From CAYSSJ01 sp964433675 (GTDB lineage Bacteria; Cloacimonadota; Cloacimonadia; Cloacimonadales; TCS61): a stretch of 64,000 bases of DNA. Both the position numbers and the translations under genes were made by a program. Each line of letters opens with the position of its first letter. Within the stretch, counting starts at the first letter, position 1. The notes beneath the pieces were generated by a model. The model was not told where the DNA came from, made no database searches, and saw nothing but the letters and a program-made list of their open reading frames with translations. The stretch spans positions 1 through 64,000 of the forward strand of contig CAYSSJ010000002.1 in assembly GCA_964433675.1 (NCBI GenBank), given 5' to 3'. This document shows positions 41,324 through 50,084 of this stretch, piece after piece.

Positions 41324-42610
41324 TTAACGTACTATCGGGATAAAAAGCAGCTCTTCGAATTTTTCCAGTTGGTTAGCACTGGGATCGAGAGCATTTATAT
41401 GCAAAGTGTAAGAGACATAATTCCGAAGCGGTTCTTTCGGTTTGAATTTATAGAGCTCAGAGTTATATTGAACCATTTCCATCTCTACATGCCTTCCGGT
41501 ATCCGTTTCGCTTAATCTCGCCTCTAGATCATCTCGCAGTATAATCTCCGAAAATTCGATCTCGATTGTCGGCGTTTGGTTATTCACCGTAGAGCCATGC
41601 CGTGGAAAAGTCCTAATAACTCTGGGTGGGATGGAATCACGCACAGCAGTTCCCTCGACTATGAGTGAACAAATCGGATTGAGATTGTCCTTTTTATCCA
41701 ACAAATCTCGCACGATGATGTTGTATTCTTTGCTCTCCATTGGTTCGGTTACGACAGCTGCTTTTTGCAGCTTCAGCGAATATGCCAGCGCCTCGAGTGG
41801 ATAACGCATCGAATCCGCCGTAACGATCTCCAGATCACCAAAAGAAACGACTTCCTTGGAAAACTGTAATTCAATTTGATTGGCAGAGCGCACCAAAGCA
41901 GTTCTCAGATCAGGTTTGATCGTATCCTGATAAGTCATTTCAATATCTATATGAGCGATTTTGGCGCTATCAGCTTCGGTAAAATGAAAAGGTTCGGTAG
42001 CCAAATCTAATCTTCTATTATTATTCTTGTCAATATAAGCTTGGAGAAGATGTGGTTGTGGATTGAGATTCGTGATCTCATAATGATCACCGCGAACAAA
42101 TCTAGAGAATACCCGCACTGAATCTGTCGTGAGCACATTTATGGTAACCGTCTTACCTTTATCTTCCTCTTCTTCATAAGAAATATTTCCGGAAATTCTA
42201 TTCTCATGCAATTTGCCGGTATGATAAACGAAGGTATAATGCTTATCAAGTTCGTTACCACGTTCACATCTTATTTGTGGAGAGAAGCTAAAATAGTAGT
42301 TGGTGTCTTCCTCCAGATCCTCTGTTATACGGATAATTAGCGTATTTCTGTCCCATCTGATTCTTCTGCCGTAGATGGGGGGATAGATATACAATCCATT
42401 CACAAGCGTAGTTCTGTCTAATGATTTGGAGAATGTTACTTCCAGATCTTTATCATGAATATCGCTGAATTGTTCGGGACTGACCGCTACAATTTCCGGT
42501 TTTTCCGTGTCTTTCTCTCCCCCTGTCGGACTTTTGCGGCTACCGCAGGATAAAAGGAATCCTCCCAATAGCAATAAACTAAGCAGAATGTACAGGTTAT
42601 ACCGCATCAA
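41324..42610 (-). CDS. Lipoprotein with Ig-like (Big_5) domains
   Basis: A 428-residue predicted lipoprotein: hydrophobic leader and lipobox LLSC (acceptor C22), followed by GSRKSPTGGEKDTEKPEI. The SPTGG...KP start is common to a family of Ig-like Bacteroidota/FCB lipoproteins. At least two Big_5-like beta modules are visible (about 38-135 and 335-428), each with LEVTFSKSLD or IEIEFSEIIL motifs. It sits at the envelope, probably structural or adhesive. Its start overlaps the recR stop as ATGA, an odd pairing with a recombination gene. Confidence 0.8.
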   Translation of the reverse strand: MMRYNLYILLSLLLLGGFLLSCGSRKSPTGGEKDTEKPEIVAVSPEQFSDIHDKDLEVTFSKSLDRTTLVNGLYIYPPIYGRRIRWDRNTLIIRITEDLEEDTNYYFSFSPQIRCERGNELDKHYTFVYHTGKLHENRISGNISYEEEEDKGKTVTINVLTTDSVRVFSRFVRGDHYEITNLNPQPHLLQAYIDKNNNRRLDLATEPFHFTEADSAKIAHIDIEMTYQDTIKPDLRTALVRSANQIELQFSKEVVSFGDLEIVTADSMRYPLEALAYSLKLQKAAVVTEPMESKEYNIIVRDLLDKKDNLNPICSLIVEGTAVRDSIPPRVIRTFPRHGSTVNNQTPTIEIEFSEIILRDDLEARLSETDTGRHVEMEMVQYNSELYKFKPKEPLRNYVSYTLHINALDPSANQLEKFEELLFIPIVR

Positions 42611-43215
42611 TGATTATCCTTCTCGATCTGATAGCGCCGCTTGAGTGCCGTACCCAGAGTAAGTGGATTGGTGTATTCGATATCTCCACCGAGCGGAATA
42701 CCGGTAGATAGGCGGGTAATATTCTTCACTTCAGCTTCCAATTGATTAGCCAAGAAATTGATCGTAGCCTCTCCTTCGGCAGACGGATTCAGAGCTAGGA
42801 TCAATTCTTCTATCTCTCTATCCTTGATTAAATTTAGCAATTTTGGGAAATTTATTTCTACCGGACCTATTCCATCCAGAGGTGAAAGCAAACTATTCAG
42901 CACAAAATATTTTCCCCGATACTGATGTGTCTCTTCTATCAGGTAAACATCTTGCGTACTTTGCACTACACAGAGCTGAGCTTCATCTCTGGCAGGATCG
43001 GAACAAAACAAGCAGGGATCGGATTCGGTGAGCATATTACAATGGGAGCAATAACCGAAGCTCTCTATTGCTATGGCTATGCTGTCCGAAAGATTGCGCG
43101 CCGAATCTTTTTCCATTGCTATGATATACATAGCCAATCTACGGGCAGATTTGGCGCCGATGCCGGGCAGTTTCTTCAGATTTTGTTCCAGCTCGGCTAA
43201 TAGACCGGAAAACAT
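42607..43215 (-). CDS. recR: Recombination mediator RecR
   Basis: Works with RecF/RecO to load RecA onto single-stranded DNA gaps. The 202 residues show an N-terminal helix-hairpin-helix (LKKLPGIGAKSARRLA), a zinc finger with CSHC and CLFC (about 56-72), and a Toprim domain with ALNPSAEGEAT. Length is normal. It begins four bases after ybaB, the usual ybaB-recR order, but without dnaX here. Confidence 0.96.
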   Translation of the reverse strand: MFSGLLAELEQNLKKLPGIGAKSARRLAMYIIAMEKDSARNLSDSIAIAIESFGYCSHCNMLTESDPCLFCSDPARDEAQLCVVQSTQDVYLIEETHQYRGKYFVLNSLLSPLDGIGPVEINFPKLLNLIKDREIEELILALNPSAEGEATINFLANQLEAEVKNITRLSTGIPLGGDIEYTNPLTLGTALKRRYQIEKDNH

Positions 43216-43219
43216 GTTT

Positions 43220-43546
43220 TTAGAACAATCCGGGGATATTCATCCCACCGGTATATTTGCTCATCTCAGATTCACTTTTTTCCGCTACTTTTTCCTGTGC
43301 TTCTTTTACAGCAGCAATGATAAGATCTTCCAACATTTCGATATCGTCCGGATCTACCACTTCAGGAGATATTTTTACTGAGATTAGTTCATTCTTACCA
43401 TTCATCTCTACAGTAACCATGCCACCGCCGGAAGAAGCTTCTACTACCATGTTACTCAGCTCTTCCTGAGCTTTCATAATATCTTGCTGCATCTTTTGCG
43501 CTTGTTTCATCAAGTCTTTCATGCCTTTTTTTCCACCAGGATTCAT
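43220..43546 (-). CDS. ybaB: YbaB/EbfC nucleoid-associated protein
   Basis: A 108-residue DNA-binding dimer of the YbaB/EbfC family. Its N-terminal helix contains LMKQAQKMQQDIMKAQEEL, and the central beta sheet has GGGMVTVEMNGKNELISVKI. The glycine/proline-rich ends are typical. AAGGAG lies upstream of the start. It is adjacent to recR as in most bacteria. Confidence 0.95.
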   Translation of the reverse strand: MNPGGKKGMKDLMKQAQKMQQDIMKAQEELSNMVVEASSGGGMVTVEMNGKNELISVKISPEVVDPDDIEMLEDLIIAAVKEAQEKVAEKSESEMSKYTGGMNIPGLF

Positions 43547-43606
43547 TTCATTCTCCTTATTTTCATTATTTATTTCAAAGATATATTACTTTTATCAGAA
43601 GTCAAT

Positions 43607-44434
43607 TCATTTCTCTTCTTTATGTACCAAATCGTAAACTCTATTCTTTGCGACTTTATCCTGTTTGGATATTTGTGCTGCTATATCTTTGTTTGACAGA
43701 CCATTTCGCTTCAACCCACGAATCTTTTCCATCAGCTCTTCATCGGAGAAATCTCTTTCTTCCGCTGCTTCTACTACTACGACAAATTCACCTTTCAAAA
43801 CGATTTTCTCCGGATTTTGTATTAGAACATTCAATGTTTCTCTTTGTTGTGTTTCAAACTTTTTGCTGATCTCTCGTGCCAAGCATACTCTTCTGTTTCC
43901 CAGATTTTTTCTTAATAATTTCAGGAATTCAACCAATCTATGAGGTGCTTCGTAAAATACCAATGTCATTTTCAGATCTTTCAATTCTGCAAACAGGTTA
44001 TCACGATCTTTTTTCTTTTCCGGTACAAATCCGACAAAAGCGAATCTTTGGGTCGAAAATCCGGAGCTAACCAATGCCGGTATCAGCGCTGTAGCACCTG
44101 GTAAAGTTTGAACTTCCACCCCATTATCCAGAGCAGCTTTGATGATAAAAGCTGCCGGATCGGAGATCCCCGGCGTTCCCGCATCGGAGATCAAAGCTAC
44201 ATCCTTACCTTGATTCAGTTTGTCCAATAGCTCTTCTACTCGCTTCTTTTCATTGAATTTATGATAGCTGATCATTTTTGTGTCGATTTGGTAATGTTTT
44301 AGAAGTTTACCCGAAACTCTGGTATCTTCAGCTGCGATAATATCCGCCTGTTTGAGCACTTCCACGGCTCTGTAAGTAATATCCGCAAGATTTCCTATCG
44401 GAGTGGGGACTAAAAATAAAGTTCCTTTTTTCAT
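43607..44434 (-). CDS. rsmI: 16S rRNA (cytidine(1402)-2'-O)-methyltransferase
   Basis: A 275-residue tetrapyrrole-methylase-fold enzyme that 2'-O-methylates C1402 of 16S rRNA using SAM. Recognisable motifs are VPTPIGNLADIT near the start, EDTRVSGKLL, ISDAGTPGISDP and LPGATALIPALVSSG. The C-terminal extension carries KRNGLSNKDIAAQISKQ. AAGGAAA precedes the start. It appears to be an independent unit. Confidence 0.96.
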   Translation of the reverse strand: MKKGTLFLVPTPIGNLADITYRAVEVLKQADIIAAEDTRVSGKLLKHYQIDTKMISYHKFNEKKRVEELLDKLNQGKDVALISDAGTPGISDPAAFIIKAALDNGVEVQTLPGATALIPALVSSGFSTQRFAFVGFVPEKKKDRDNLFAELKDLKMTLVFYEAPHRLVEFLKLLRKNLGNRRVCLAREISKKFETQQRETLNVLIQNPEKIVLKGEFVVVVEAAEERDFSDEELMEKIRGLKRNGLSNKDIAAQISKQDKVAKNRVYDLVHKEEK

Positions 44435-44468
44435 ATTTTCCTTAGTAGAAGTACAGATAGTTTTTTTA

Positions 44469-45662
44469 CTATGCTTGTAAAACTCCCAGTTCTCTCCCGA
44501 CTTTTTGGAAAGCTTCCACAGTGAAGTCTATATCTTCTCGAGAGTGGGCAGCGGAAAGCTGCACCCGGATGCGAGCTTGTCCTTTGGGTACCACCGGATA
44601 AGCAAAGCCAATCACATAGACTCCTTCTTCCAAGAGCTTATCTGCCATTTCCAGAGCTAAAGGCTCATTATAGAGCATTACCGGCACTATGGCAGTGCTG
44701 CCCGGACTGAGGATAAATCCGGCACGGTTCATTTTATGCCGAAAATAGATAGCATTATCGATCACCTTATCGCGTAATTCATTTGAATCGGAAAGCATCT
44801 CCAATACTTTCAGAGTAGTACCCGCAACCACAGGCGGCATCGAATTGGAGAAAAGATAGGGTCGAGATTTCTGCCGCAGCATTTCGATGATCTCTTTTCT
44901 TCCCGAAGTACATCCGCCACAAGCTCCGCCCAAGGCTTTACCAAATGTAGTTGTGATGATATCTACTCTACCCATCACATCGCAATACTCGATAGAACCT
45001 CTGCCTGTTTTTCCTATATAGCCGGTAGCGTGAGAATCATCCACCATCACCAAAGCATTATATTTCTCCGCCAGATCACAAATTGCGTTCAGCTTGGCAA
45101 TATCGCCGTCCATGCTGAAAACACCATCTGTAACGATAAGTCTGTGTTTAGCATCTTCTGCCTGTTTCAGGCAGCGGATCAGATCTTCCATATTGGAATG
45201 TTCATAGCGGTAACGCTGTGCCTTACACAGGCGTACACCATCTATAATAGAAGCATGATTGAGTGAATCGGAAATGATAGCAGAGTATTTGCCCAAAAGT
45301 GGTTCAAACACGCCACCATTGGCATCGAAAGCTGCTATGTATAGAATAGTATCTTCAGTGCCGAGAAATTCAGACATCTTTCGTTCCAGTTCTTTATGCA
45401 CTTCCTGAGTTCCACAGATAAATCGAACAGAAGAGAGACCATATCCCCATTTATCCAGACTATCCTTTGCTGCTTGGATTACAGCCGGATGATCCGATAA
45501 GCCGAGATAGTTGTTGGCACAGAAATTTAAAACAGTTTTACCATCGGAAGTGGTAATGCGAGCTCCCTGTGGAGTAGAGATTATCCGTTCTTGTTTATAC
45601 AAACCTTTTTTTTGTGCTTCATTAAGCTTCTTTCGCAATTCTTTCTTTAATTCCTTATACAT
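44469..45662 (-). CDS. kbl: Glycine C-acetyltransferase (2-amino-3-ketobutyrate CoA ligase)
   Basis: A PLP enzyme of the alpha-oxoamine synthase family: 2-amino-3-oxobutyrate + CoA gives glycine + acetyl-CoA. The 397 residues match E. coli Kbl closely in motif content: INFCANNYLGL-like LNFCANNYLGL (45-55), VRFICGTQ, DDSHATGY, and PLP lysine K242 in TFGKALGGA. A second Kbl-type gene lies 0.7 kb upstream, with an acetate transporter between. It is separated from that operon by a terminator and so may be regulated on its own. GAGGAAA precedes the ATG. Confidence 0.95.
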   Translation of the reverse strand: MYKELKKELRKKLNEAQKKGLYKQERIISTPQGARITTSDGKTVLNFCANNYLGLSDHPAVIQAAKDSLDKWGYGLSSVRFICGTQEVHKELERKMSEFLGTEDTILYIAAFDANGGVFEPLLGKYSAIISDSLNHASIIDGVRLCKAQRYRYEHSNMEDLIRCLKQAEDAKHRLIVTDGVFSMDGDIAKLNAICDLAEKYNALVMVDDSHATGYIGKTGRGSIEYCDVMGRVDIITTTFGKALGGACGGCTSGRKEIIEMLRQKSRPYLFSNSMPPVVAGTTLKVLEMLSDSNELRDKVIDNAIYFRHKMNRAGFILSPGSTAIVPVMLYNEPLALEMADKLLEEGVYVIGFAYPVVPKGQARIRVQLSAAHSREDIDFTVEAFQKVGRELGVLQA

Positions 45663-45711
45663 ATTTTCCTCACTCTTCTATTGCCAATTTCAGCGCTATA
45701 GTTTTCATGTC

Positions 45712-45747
45712 AAAAAAAAACCTGCCGAATTTTTTAGATCCGGCAGG
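45712..45747 (-). terminator. Rho-independent terminator of the threonine/acetate operon
   Basis: Stem CCTGCCG / CGGCAGG (45721-45747) followed by nine Ts on the minus strand. The T-run flows directly into TTGACA (45713-45708), a possible -35 box for kbl. I could not see a matching -10. Confidence 0.92.
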
Positions 45748-45773
45748 ATTATGATAATCAGCCGCTAACATTA

Positions 45774-46340
45774 TCAGCTTTTTCTCTCACCAATCGGAAG
45801 GACAGTCTTACCATGAGCTTCGTTGACTATCTCAGCCATTGCCAGATAAACTGCAGATAAGCCACAGATGATTCCTTCCCAACCCGCGATTTTACCGATC
45901 AACTCACTACCGGTCCAATCTCTGATCGCCAATAGCCAGAAGAGAATGGTAAGAGAAAGAAAGACAAATTGCAGATTTCTGTTCTTATGGAAAGTTCCGA
46001 TCCACATGAAGAAGGTAAACAATCCCCACATAAATAGATACCAACCCATAAAAGCAAGTGAGGTTTCTTGACCCCATCCTATTTCGGGAAAAACCCATAA
46101 GAATACCAGCGATATCCAGAACAAACCATAAGATGTGAAAGCTGTCATGCCGAAAGTATTGCCCTTCTTAAATTCAGAGAGACCGGCAAATATCTGAGCC
46201 AGTCCACCATAAAATATCCCCATGCTCAAAAGCATGGCGCTAACCGGGAAAAAACCTGCATTATGGATATTCAACAGAACCGTTGTCATCCCGAAACCCA
46301 TTAACCCCAGCGGAGCAGGATTTGCTAGTTTATTTTCCAT
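45774..46340 (-). CDS. satP: SatP/GPR1-FUN34-YaaH family acetate/succinate transporter
   Basis: A 188-residue membrane protein with six hydrophobic helices and the family signature NPAPLGLMGFGMTT at its N-terminus. I use ATG 46340, five bases after AGGAG, over an upstream GTG. Members move acetate or succinate with protons across the inner membrane. Its position between two glycine C-acetyltransferase genes and downstream of an acetyl-type AMP ligase suggests acetate uptake or export linked to threonine/glycine metabolism. Confidence 0.93.
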   Translation of the reverse strand: MENKLANPAPLGLMGFGMTTVLLNIHNAGFFPVSAMLLSMGIFYGGLAQIFAGLSEFKKGNTFGMTAFTSYGLFWISLVFLWVFPEIGWGQETSLAFMGWYLFMWGLFTFFMWIGTFHKNRNLQFVFLSLTILFWLLAIRDWTGSELIGKIAGWEGIICGLSAVYLAMAEIVNEAHGKTVLPIGERKS

Positions 46341-46356
46341 TTTCACTCCTACTATT

Positions 46357-47604
46357 TTATAATCCGTACATTTCTATGATCTCTTGTTTTGTCTTACCAA
46401 GAATTTCATATTTTTTACCCACTTTTATAAAAGCATCCAAAGCTTTATCCAAGTGGTGAATTTCATGTCCGGCAGATATTTGTGTTCTAATTCGTGCTTT
46501 ACCATTTGGAACTACCGGGAAGAAGAACCCAATAGCATAAATACCTTCATCATAAAGGTCTTTAGAAACATCTTGAGATAATTTGGCATTGAATAGCATT
46601 ACCGGTACGATCGGAGTATCGCCGGGTTGCAATACAAAACCGGCATCGGTAAGCCCTTTACGCCAATATTCCGTATTGGTCTCCAATTTATCCCTACGCT
46701 CAGTACTCTCAGAGAGAATATCCAATACTTTTAATACGCCACTAACTACTACCGGTGCGATAGTGTTCGAGAACAAATATGGGCGCGCTTTTTGACGACA
46801 CATCTCCACCAACTCTCGGCGACCGGAAACACAACCACCGGAAGCTCCACCCAGAGCTTTTCCGAAAGTAGTGGTAATGATATCTACTTTGCCCAGCACA
46901 CCACAATGTTCGTGTGTGCCTCTACCCTTTTTTCCTATAAAGCCGGTAGCATGGGAATCATCCAAAAAAAGCATGGCGTCGTATTTTTCACAAAGTTCAA
47001 CCATCTCATCCAATTTGGCAATATCCCCGTCCATACTGAAAACGCCATCGGTGATGACTACTTTTAATCTTCTATCCGAATGCAATTGCAGTTTTTTCTC
47101 CAAATGTTTCATGTTGGAATGTTTGAATGTATCGTGAATAGCACTACAGAGCCGAATCCCATCGATGATAGATGCATGAACCAGCCGATCGGAGATCATT
47201 ACATCATCTTCGGTAAGAATAGCTTCGAAAACTCCCGCATTGGCATCCATGCAACTGGGAAAGAGGATGGTGTCTTCCGTTCCCAAAAATTCTGTAACTT
47301 TACTCTCCAATTCTTTGTGAATATCCTGTGTGCCACATATAAAACGAACCGAGGACATTCCGTAACCTCTGGTATCCAGTCCTTCATGTGCAGCTTTAAC
47401 CACTTCCGGATGGCTGGATAAACCGAGATAATTGTTGGCACACATATTGATAACTTTTTTCAGCGAAGAGCCCTCGGGAAACTCGACCTCGATGTCGGCA
47501 GCTTGAGCGGAGTGGATAAACCGCTCAACTTTGAAAATACCGGCGTCTTTTACGTTCTGCAACTCTTCTTGATAGATCTTGCGCACCTTATCGCTAAAAC
47601 TCAT
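46357..47604 (-). CDS. Second Kbl-type alpha-oxoamine synthase, linked to an ACP
   Basis: A 415-residue PLP enzyme, paralogous to the kbl at 44469-45662, with an N-terminal extension and a short C-terminal tail (TKQEIIEMYGL). The PLP lysine is K249 (TFGKALGGA); NMCANNYLGL, VRFICGTQ and LDDSHATGF are kept. It lies directly downstream of a stand-alone acyl carrier protein and an AMP ligase. It may therefore use an acetyl- or acyl-carrier-protein thioester instead of CoA, as some serine palmitoyltransferases do; this is inference. AAGGAG precedes the start. Confidence 0.85.
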   Translation of the reverse strand: MSFSDKVRKIYQEELQNVKDAGIFKVERFIHSAQAADIEVEFPEGSSLKKVINMCANNYLGLSSHPEVVKAAHEGLDTRGYGMSSVRFICGTQDIHKELESKVTEFLGTEDTILFPSCMDANAGVFEAILTEDDVMISDRLVHASIIDGIRLCSAIHDTFKHSNMKHLEKKLQLHSDRRLKVVITDGVFSMDGDIAKLDEMVELCEKYDAMLFLDDSHATGFIGKKGRGTHEHCGVLGKVDIITTTFGKALGGASGGCVSGRRELVEMCRQKARPYLFSNTIAPVVVSGVLKVLDILSESTERRDKLETNTEYWRKGLTDAGFVLQPGDTPIVPVMLFNAKLSQDVSKDLYDEGIYAIGFFFPVVPNGKARIRTQISAGHEIHHLDKALDAFIKVGKKYEILGKTKQEIIEMYGL

Positions 47605-47700
47605 AATAAACTCCTTTCCTTGATCTTACAAAACGATCATTTTGCAAGAAGCGATTGAGCTCGATCATTGCAAGTTGATCAAGCATTATCCCATCCTTTT

Positions 47701-47946
47701 TTACTTTACAAACTCTTTTACCAAATCAGTAATTTTGTTAACGCTATCGAAAGCTTCGGGAGTTGCTTTTTCGTCCGGTATAGAGATTTTGTACTTTGCT
47801 TCCAAAAATCTCTTCAGCGATACCATAGAAAAAGAGTCCACGATTCCACCGGAAATAAGCGGCGTATCATATGATATCTCATCATCTTCATCTTCCAGAT
47901 ACTCATCGATCACGTATTCCAATACAATTTCTTTCATGTCTTCCAT
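47701..47946 (-). CDS. Stand-alone acyl/peptidyl carrier protein
   Basis: An 81-residue acidic four-helix carrier. The phosphopantetheine site is Ser38 in GGIVDSFSMVSL. This differs from the fatty-acid ACP motif (DSLD), so it is probably a dedicated pathway carrier. AGGAG lies seven bases before ATG 47946. It begins 17 bases after the AMP ligase gene, and a phosphopantetheinyl transferase gene (acpS) is two genes upstream. A 96-base gap with inverted-repeat words (CGATCATT) separates it from the downstream Kbl-type gene. Confidence 0.9.
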   Translation of the reverse strand: MEDMKEIVLEYVIDEYLEDEDDEISYDTPLISGGIVDSFSMVSLKRFLEAKYKISIPDEKATPEAFDSVNKITDLVKEFVK

Positions 47947-47963
47947 TTTTTTTCTCCTTATAT

Positions 47964-49667
47964 TTAATCATCTTCCAAAGTGGATGTATCACCGATCTCC
48001 TCACCCCATTCTTTGGCGTGCAGAAGTCGGCGCATTATCTTACCGCTACGTGTTTTGGGTAGTTTCTCCACATATTCGATCTCCTGAGGCATAGCCAACG
48101 GTGATAGCTTTTTACGGATGAAATTCATAATGCTAAGCTCGAGCATATCATCAATCTCATAACCGGGTTTCAGCATTACAAATGCCTTTACTACTTCCAT
48201 ATTGACTTCATCCGGTTTGGAAACTACTGCGCTCTCTGCCACTGCCTCATGTTCCAAGAGAGCCGATTCTACTTCAAACGGACTGACCAGATGCCCACCG
48301 GTATTGATAATATCATCATCCCGACCTACGAACCAGAAATATCCATCCTGATCGATATAAGCTCTGTCACCCGGTAGATACCAACCGTTCTTGAATTTTG
48401 CCTGATAGGTTTCTTCATTGTTCCAATAAGTTCTCATCATTGCGGGCCAACCGGGACGGAAAGCGATCAGGCCGATCTTCCCATGTTCACTGTAGGGTTC
48501 GAATGTCTTGGGATCAACAATTGCAGCGGTGATGCCGGGAAATGGTTTGCCCATCGAACCGGGTTTGATTTTCATGCCCGGAAAATTAGTCAGCATCATC
48601 GAGCCGGTCTCGGTCTGCCAATAGGTATCCAAGAAAGGATGTCCATATACCTTCTCACTCCAGACTACTGCTTCGGCATTCAGTGGTTCACCTACACTGG
48701 CAAGATGGCGCAAAGAGGAAAGATCGAATTTCTTGATGATCTCATCTCCGGCTTTCATGAGAGAACGAATAGCCGTAGGTGCAGAGTACCAGACTGTAAC
48801 CTTATACTTTTCGATGAATTTGTACCAACTCTCGGCACTGAATCCGACATCCAAAACACATTGGGTTGTGCCCAGACTCCATGGTCCGATAATACCATAA
48901 GAAGTTCCGGTTACCCAGCCCGGATCGGCAGTACACCAATAAATATCATCATCTTGTAAGTCCAATACCCATTTTGTAGTTAGATACTGAGATATGAGAG
49001 AATAATGAACATGTTTCACCCCTTTGGGCTGACCGGTAGTTCCGGAAGTGTAATGCAGTACAGAAGGAGATTCAGCTTTAGTAGGATGGATCCGGAAGTT
49101 TTTAGGCTCGGGATAAGATTCCAAATCGAAGGCAACTTCTCGCTCTCTGAGCGGTTTTCTCTCATCAGAATCTACAACTATGATATGCTTTAGATAAGGG
49201 CTTTTGTCTAACAACCTACGTACTTTGGCAATATGTTTACGCTGAGTGATGATAGCCTTAGTCTCGGCATTCTCCAAGCGTACATGCAAGGATTCATCTC
49301 CAAAAGCGGAAAATAAAGGCTGGACTATAGCACCGATCTTGAGACCACCCAAAAAACTGATGTATAGTTCGGGGATCTTGTCCATAAACAAACAGACACG
49401 GTCTTCCGCTTGAATACCCAAACTACGCAAGAAATCTCCTACTTTGTTACTGTTGATGCGTATTTGGTCGAAAGTATATCGTTTCGTCTTTCCTCCCATA
49501 CCTTCCCAATGCAAAGCAACTTTATCTGCTTTTCCCATATCGCAGATACGGTCGGAACAATACCACCCGATATTGATCACATCTCCATCTTTGTAGTCGA
49601 GTTCTTTCTCAGCAATCGACCAACCAAAATTCTTAACTCTCTCTTCGTATGAGCCAATGTTCGACAT
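47964..49667 (-). CDS. AMP-forming acyl-CoA/ACP synthetase, acetyl-type
   Basis: A 567-residue ANL-superfamily ligase that makes an acyl-adenylate and passes the acyl to a thiol. Motifs: YTSGTTGQPKG (ATP loop), DPGWVTGTSYGI, YWQTETGSM (Trp restricting the acyl pocket, as in acetyl-CoA synthetases), GRDDDIINTGGHLVSP and the C-terminal lysine in KTRSGKIMRR. Pocket signatures favour acetate or propionate. It is adjacent to a carrier protein and near an acetate transporter, so acetyl-ACP as product, or acetate and ATP in reverse, are both possible. GGAGAG precedes the start. Confidence 0.88.
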   Translation of the reverse strand: MSNIGSYEERVKNFGWSIAEKELDYKDGDVINIGWYCSDRICDMGKADKVALHWEGMGGKTKRYTFDQIRINSNKVGDFLRSLGIQAEDRVCLFMDKIPELYISFLGGLKIGAIVQPLFSAFGDESLHVRLENAETKAIITQRKHIAKVRRLLDKSPYLKHIIVVDSDERKPLREREVAFDLESYPEPKNFRIHPTKAESPSVLHYTSGTTGQPKGVKHVHYSLISQYLTTKWVLDLQDDDIYWCTADPGWVTGTSYGIIGPWSLGTTQCVLDVGFSAESWYKFIEKYKVTVWYSAPTAIRSLMKAGDEIIKKFDLSSLRHLASVGEPLNAEAVVWSEKVYGHPFLDTYWQTETGSMMLTNFPGMKIKPGSMGKPFPGITAAIVDPKTFEPYSEHGKIGLIAFRPGWPAMMRTYWNNEETYQAKFKNGWYLPGDRAYIDQDGYFWFVGRDDDIINTGGHLVSPFEVESALLEHEAVAESAVVSKPDEVNMEVVKAFVMLKPGYEIDDMLELSIMNFIRKKLSPLAMPQEIEYVEKLPKTRSGKIMRRLLHAKEWGEEIGDTSTLEDD

Positions 49668-49688
49668 AACTTCTCTCCTTTTAACTGC

Positions 49689-50084
49689 TCAGATTTTATC
49701 TTTCTGCCGGGCAGATTTCTCTATTATCACCACTGCACCAGCATAATGTTTAAGATGAGTCAAAGATACCTGAATATTGTCAAGTCCTTTTTTTGAGGCA
49801 AACTCTTTTGCTTTTCCCCAGAGCTTGATCTCCGGTCTGCCCAATTCATCGTTGATGATCTCGACCTCATCGAAGGATAGTCCACCCCGCCAACCTGTAC
49901 CGATTGCCTTGAAAAAAGCCTCTTTGGCGGCGAAACGAGCTGCGAAGCTTTCCGCATAATTTTTTCTAGCTTGGCAGTATTCTATTTCTCCTGCGGTAAA
50001 TATCTTTTCTTTGAAACCATTCTTTTCCAATTGCTTCTCTACCCTTTCTACTTCTATATTATCTATTCCGATACCGAATATCAT
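49689..50084 (-). CDS. acpS: Holo-acyl-carrier-protein synthase (4'-phosphopantetheinyl transferase)
   Basis: Transfers phosphopantetheine from CoA to the serine of carrier proteins. The 131 residues have the AcpS signatures GIGIDNIEVERV (4-15, with the metal-binding Asp8) and RFAAKEAFFKAIGTG (about 50-64). It overlaps the threonine dehydrogenase stop as ATGA and precedes the AMP ligase and ACP, implying it activates that carrier; it may also serve fatty-acid ACP. Confidence 0.94.
   Translation of the reverse strand: MIFGIGIDNIEVERVEKQLEKNGFKEKIFTAGEIEYCQARKNYAESFAARFAAKEAFFKAIGTGWRGGLSFDEVEIINDELGRPEIKLWGKAKEFASKKGLDNIQVSLTHLKHYAGAVVIIEKSARQKDKI

Noticed and set aside
47605..47700. Riboswitch between the carrier protein and Kbl-type gene
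   Set aside because: Only short repeated words (CGATCATT, GCAAG) are present; no known aptamer core can be recognised.
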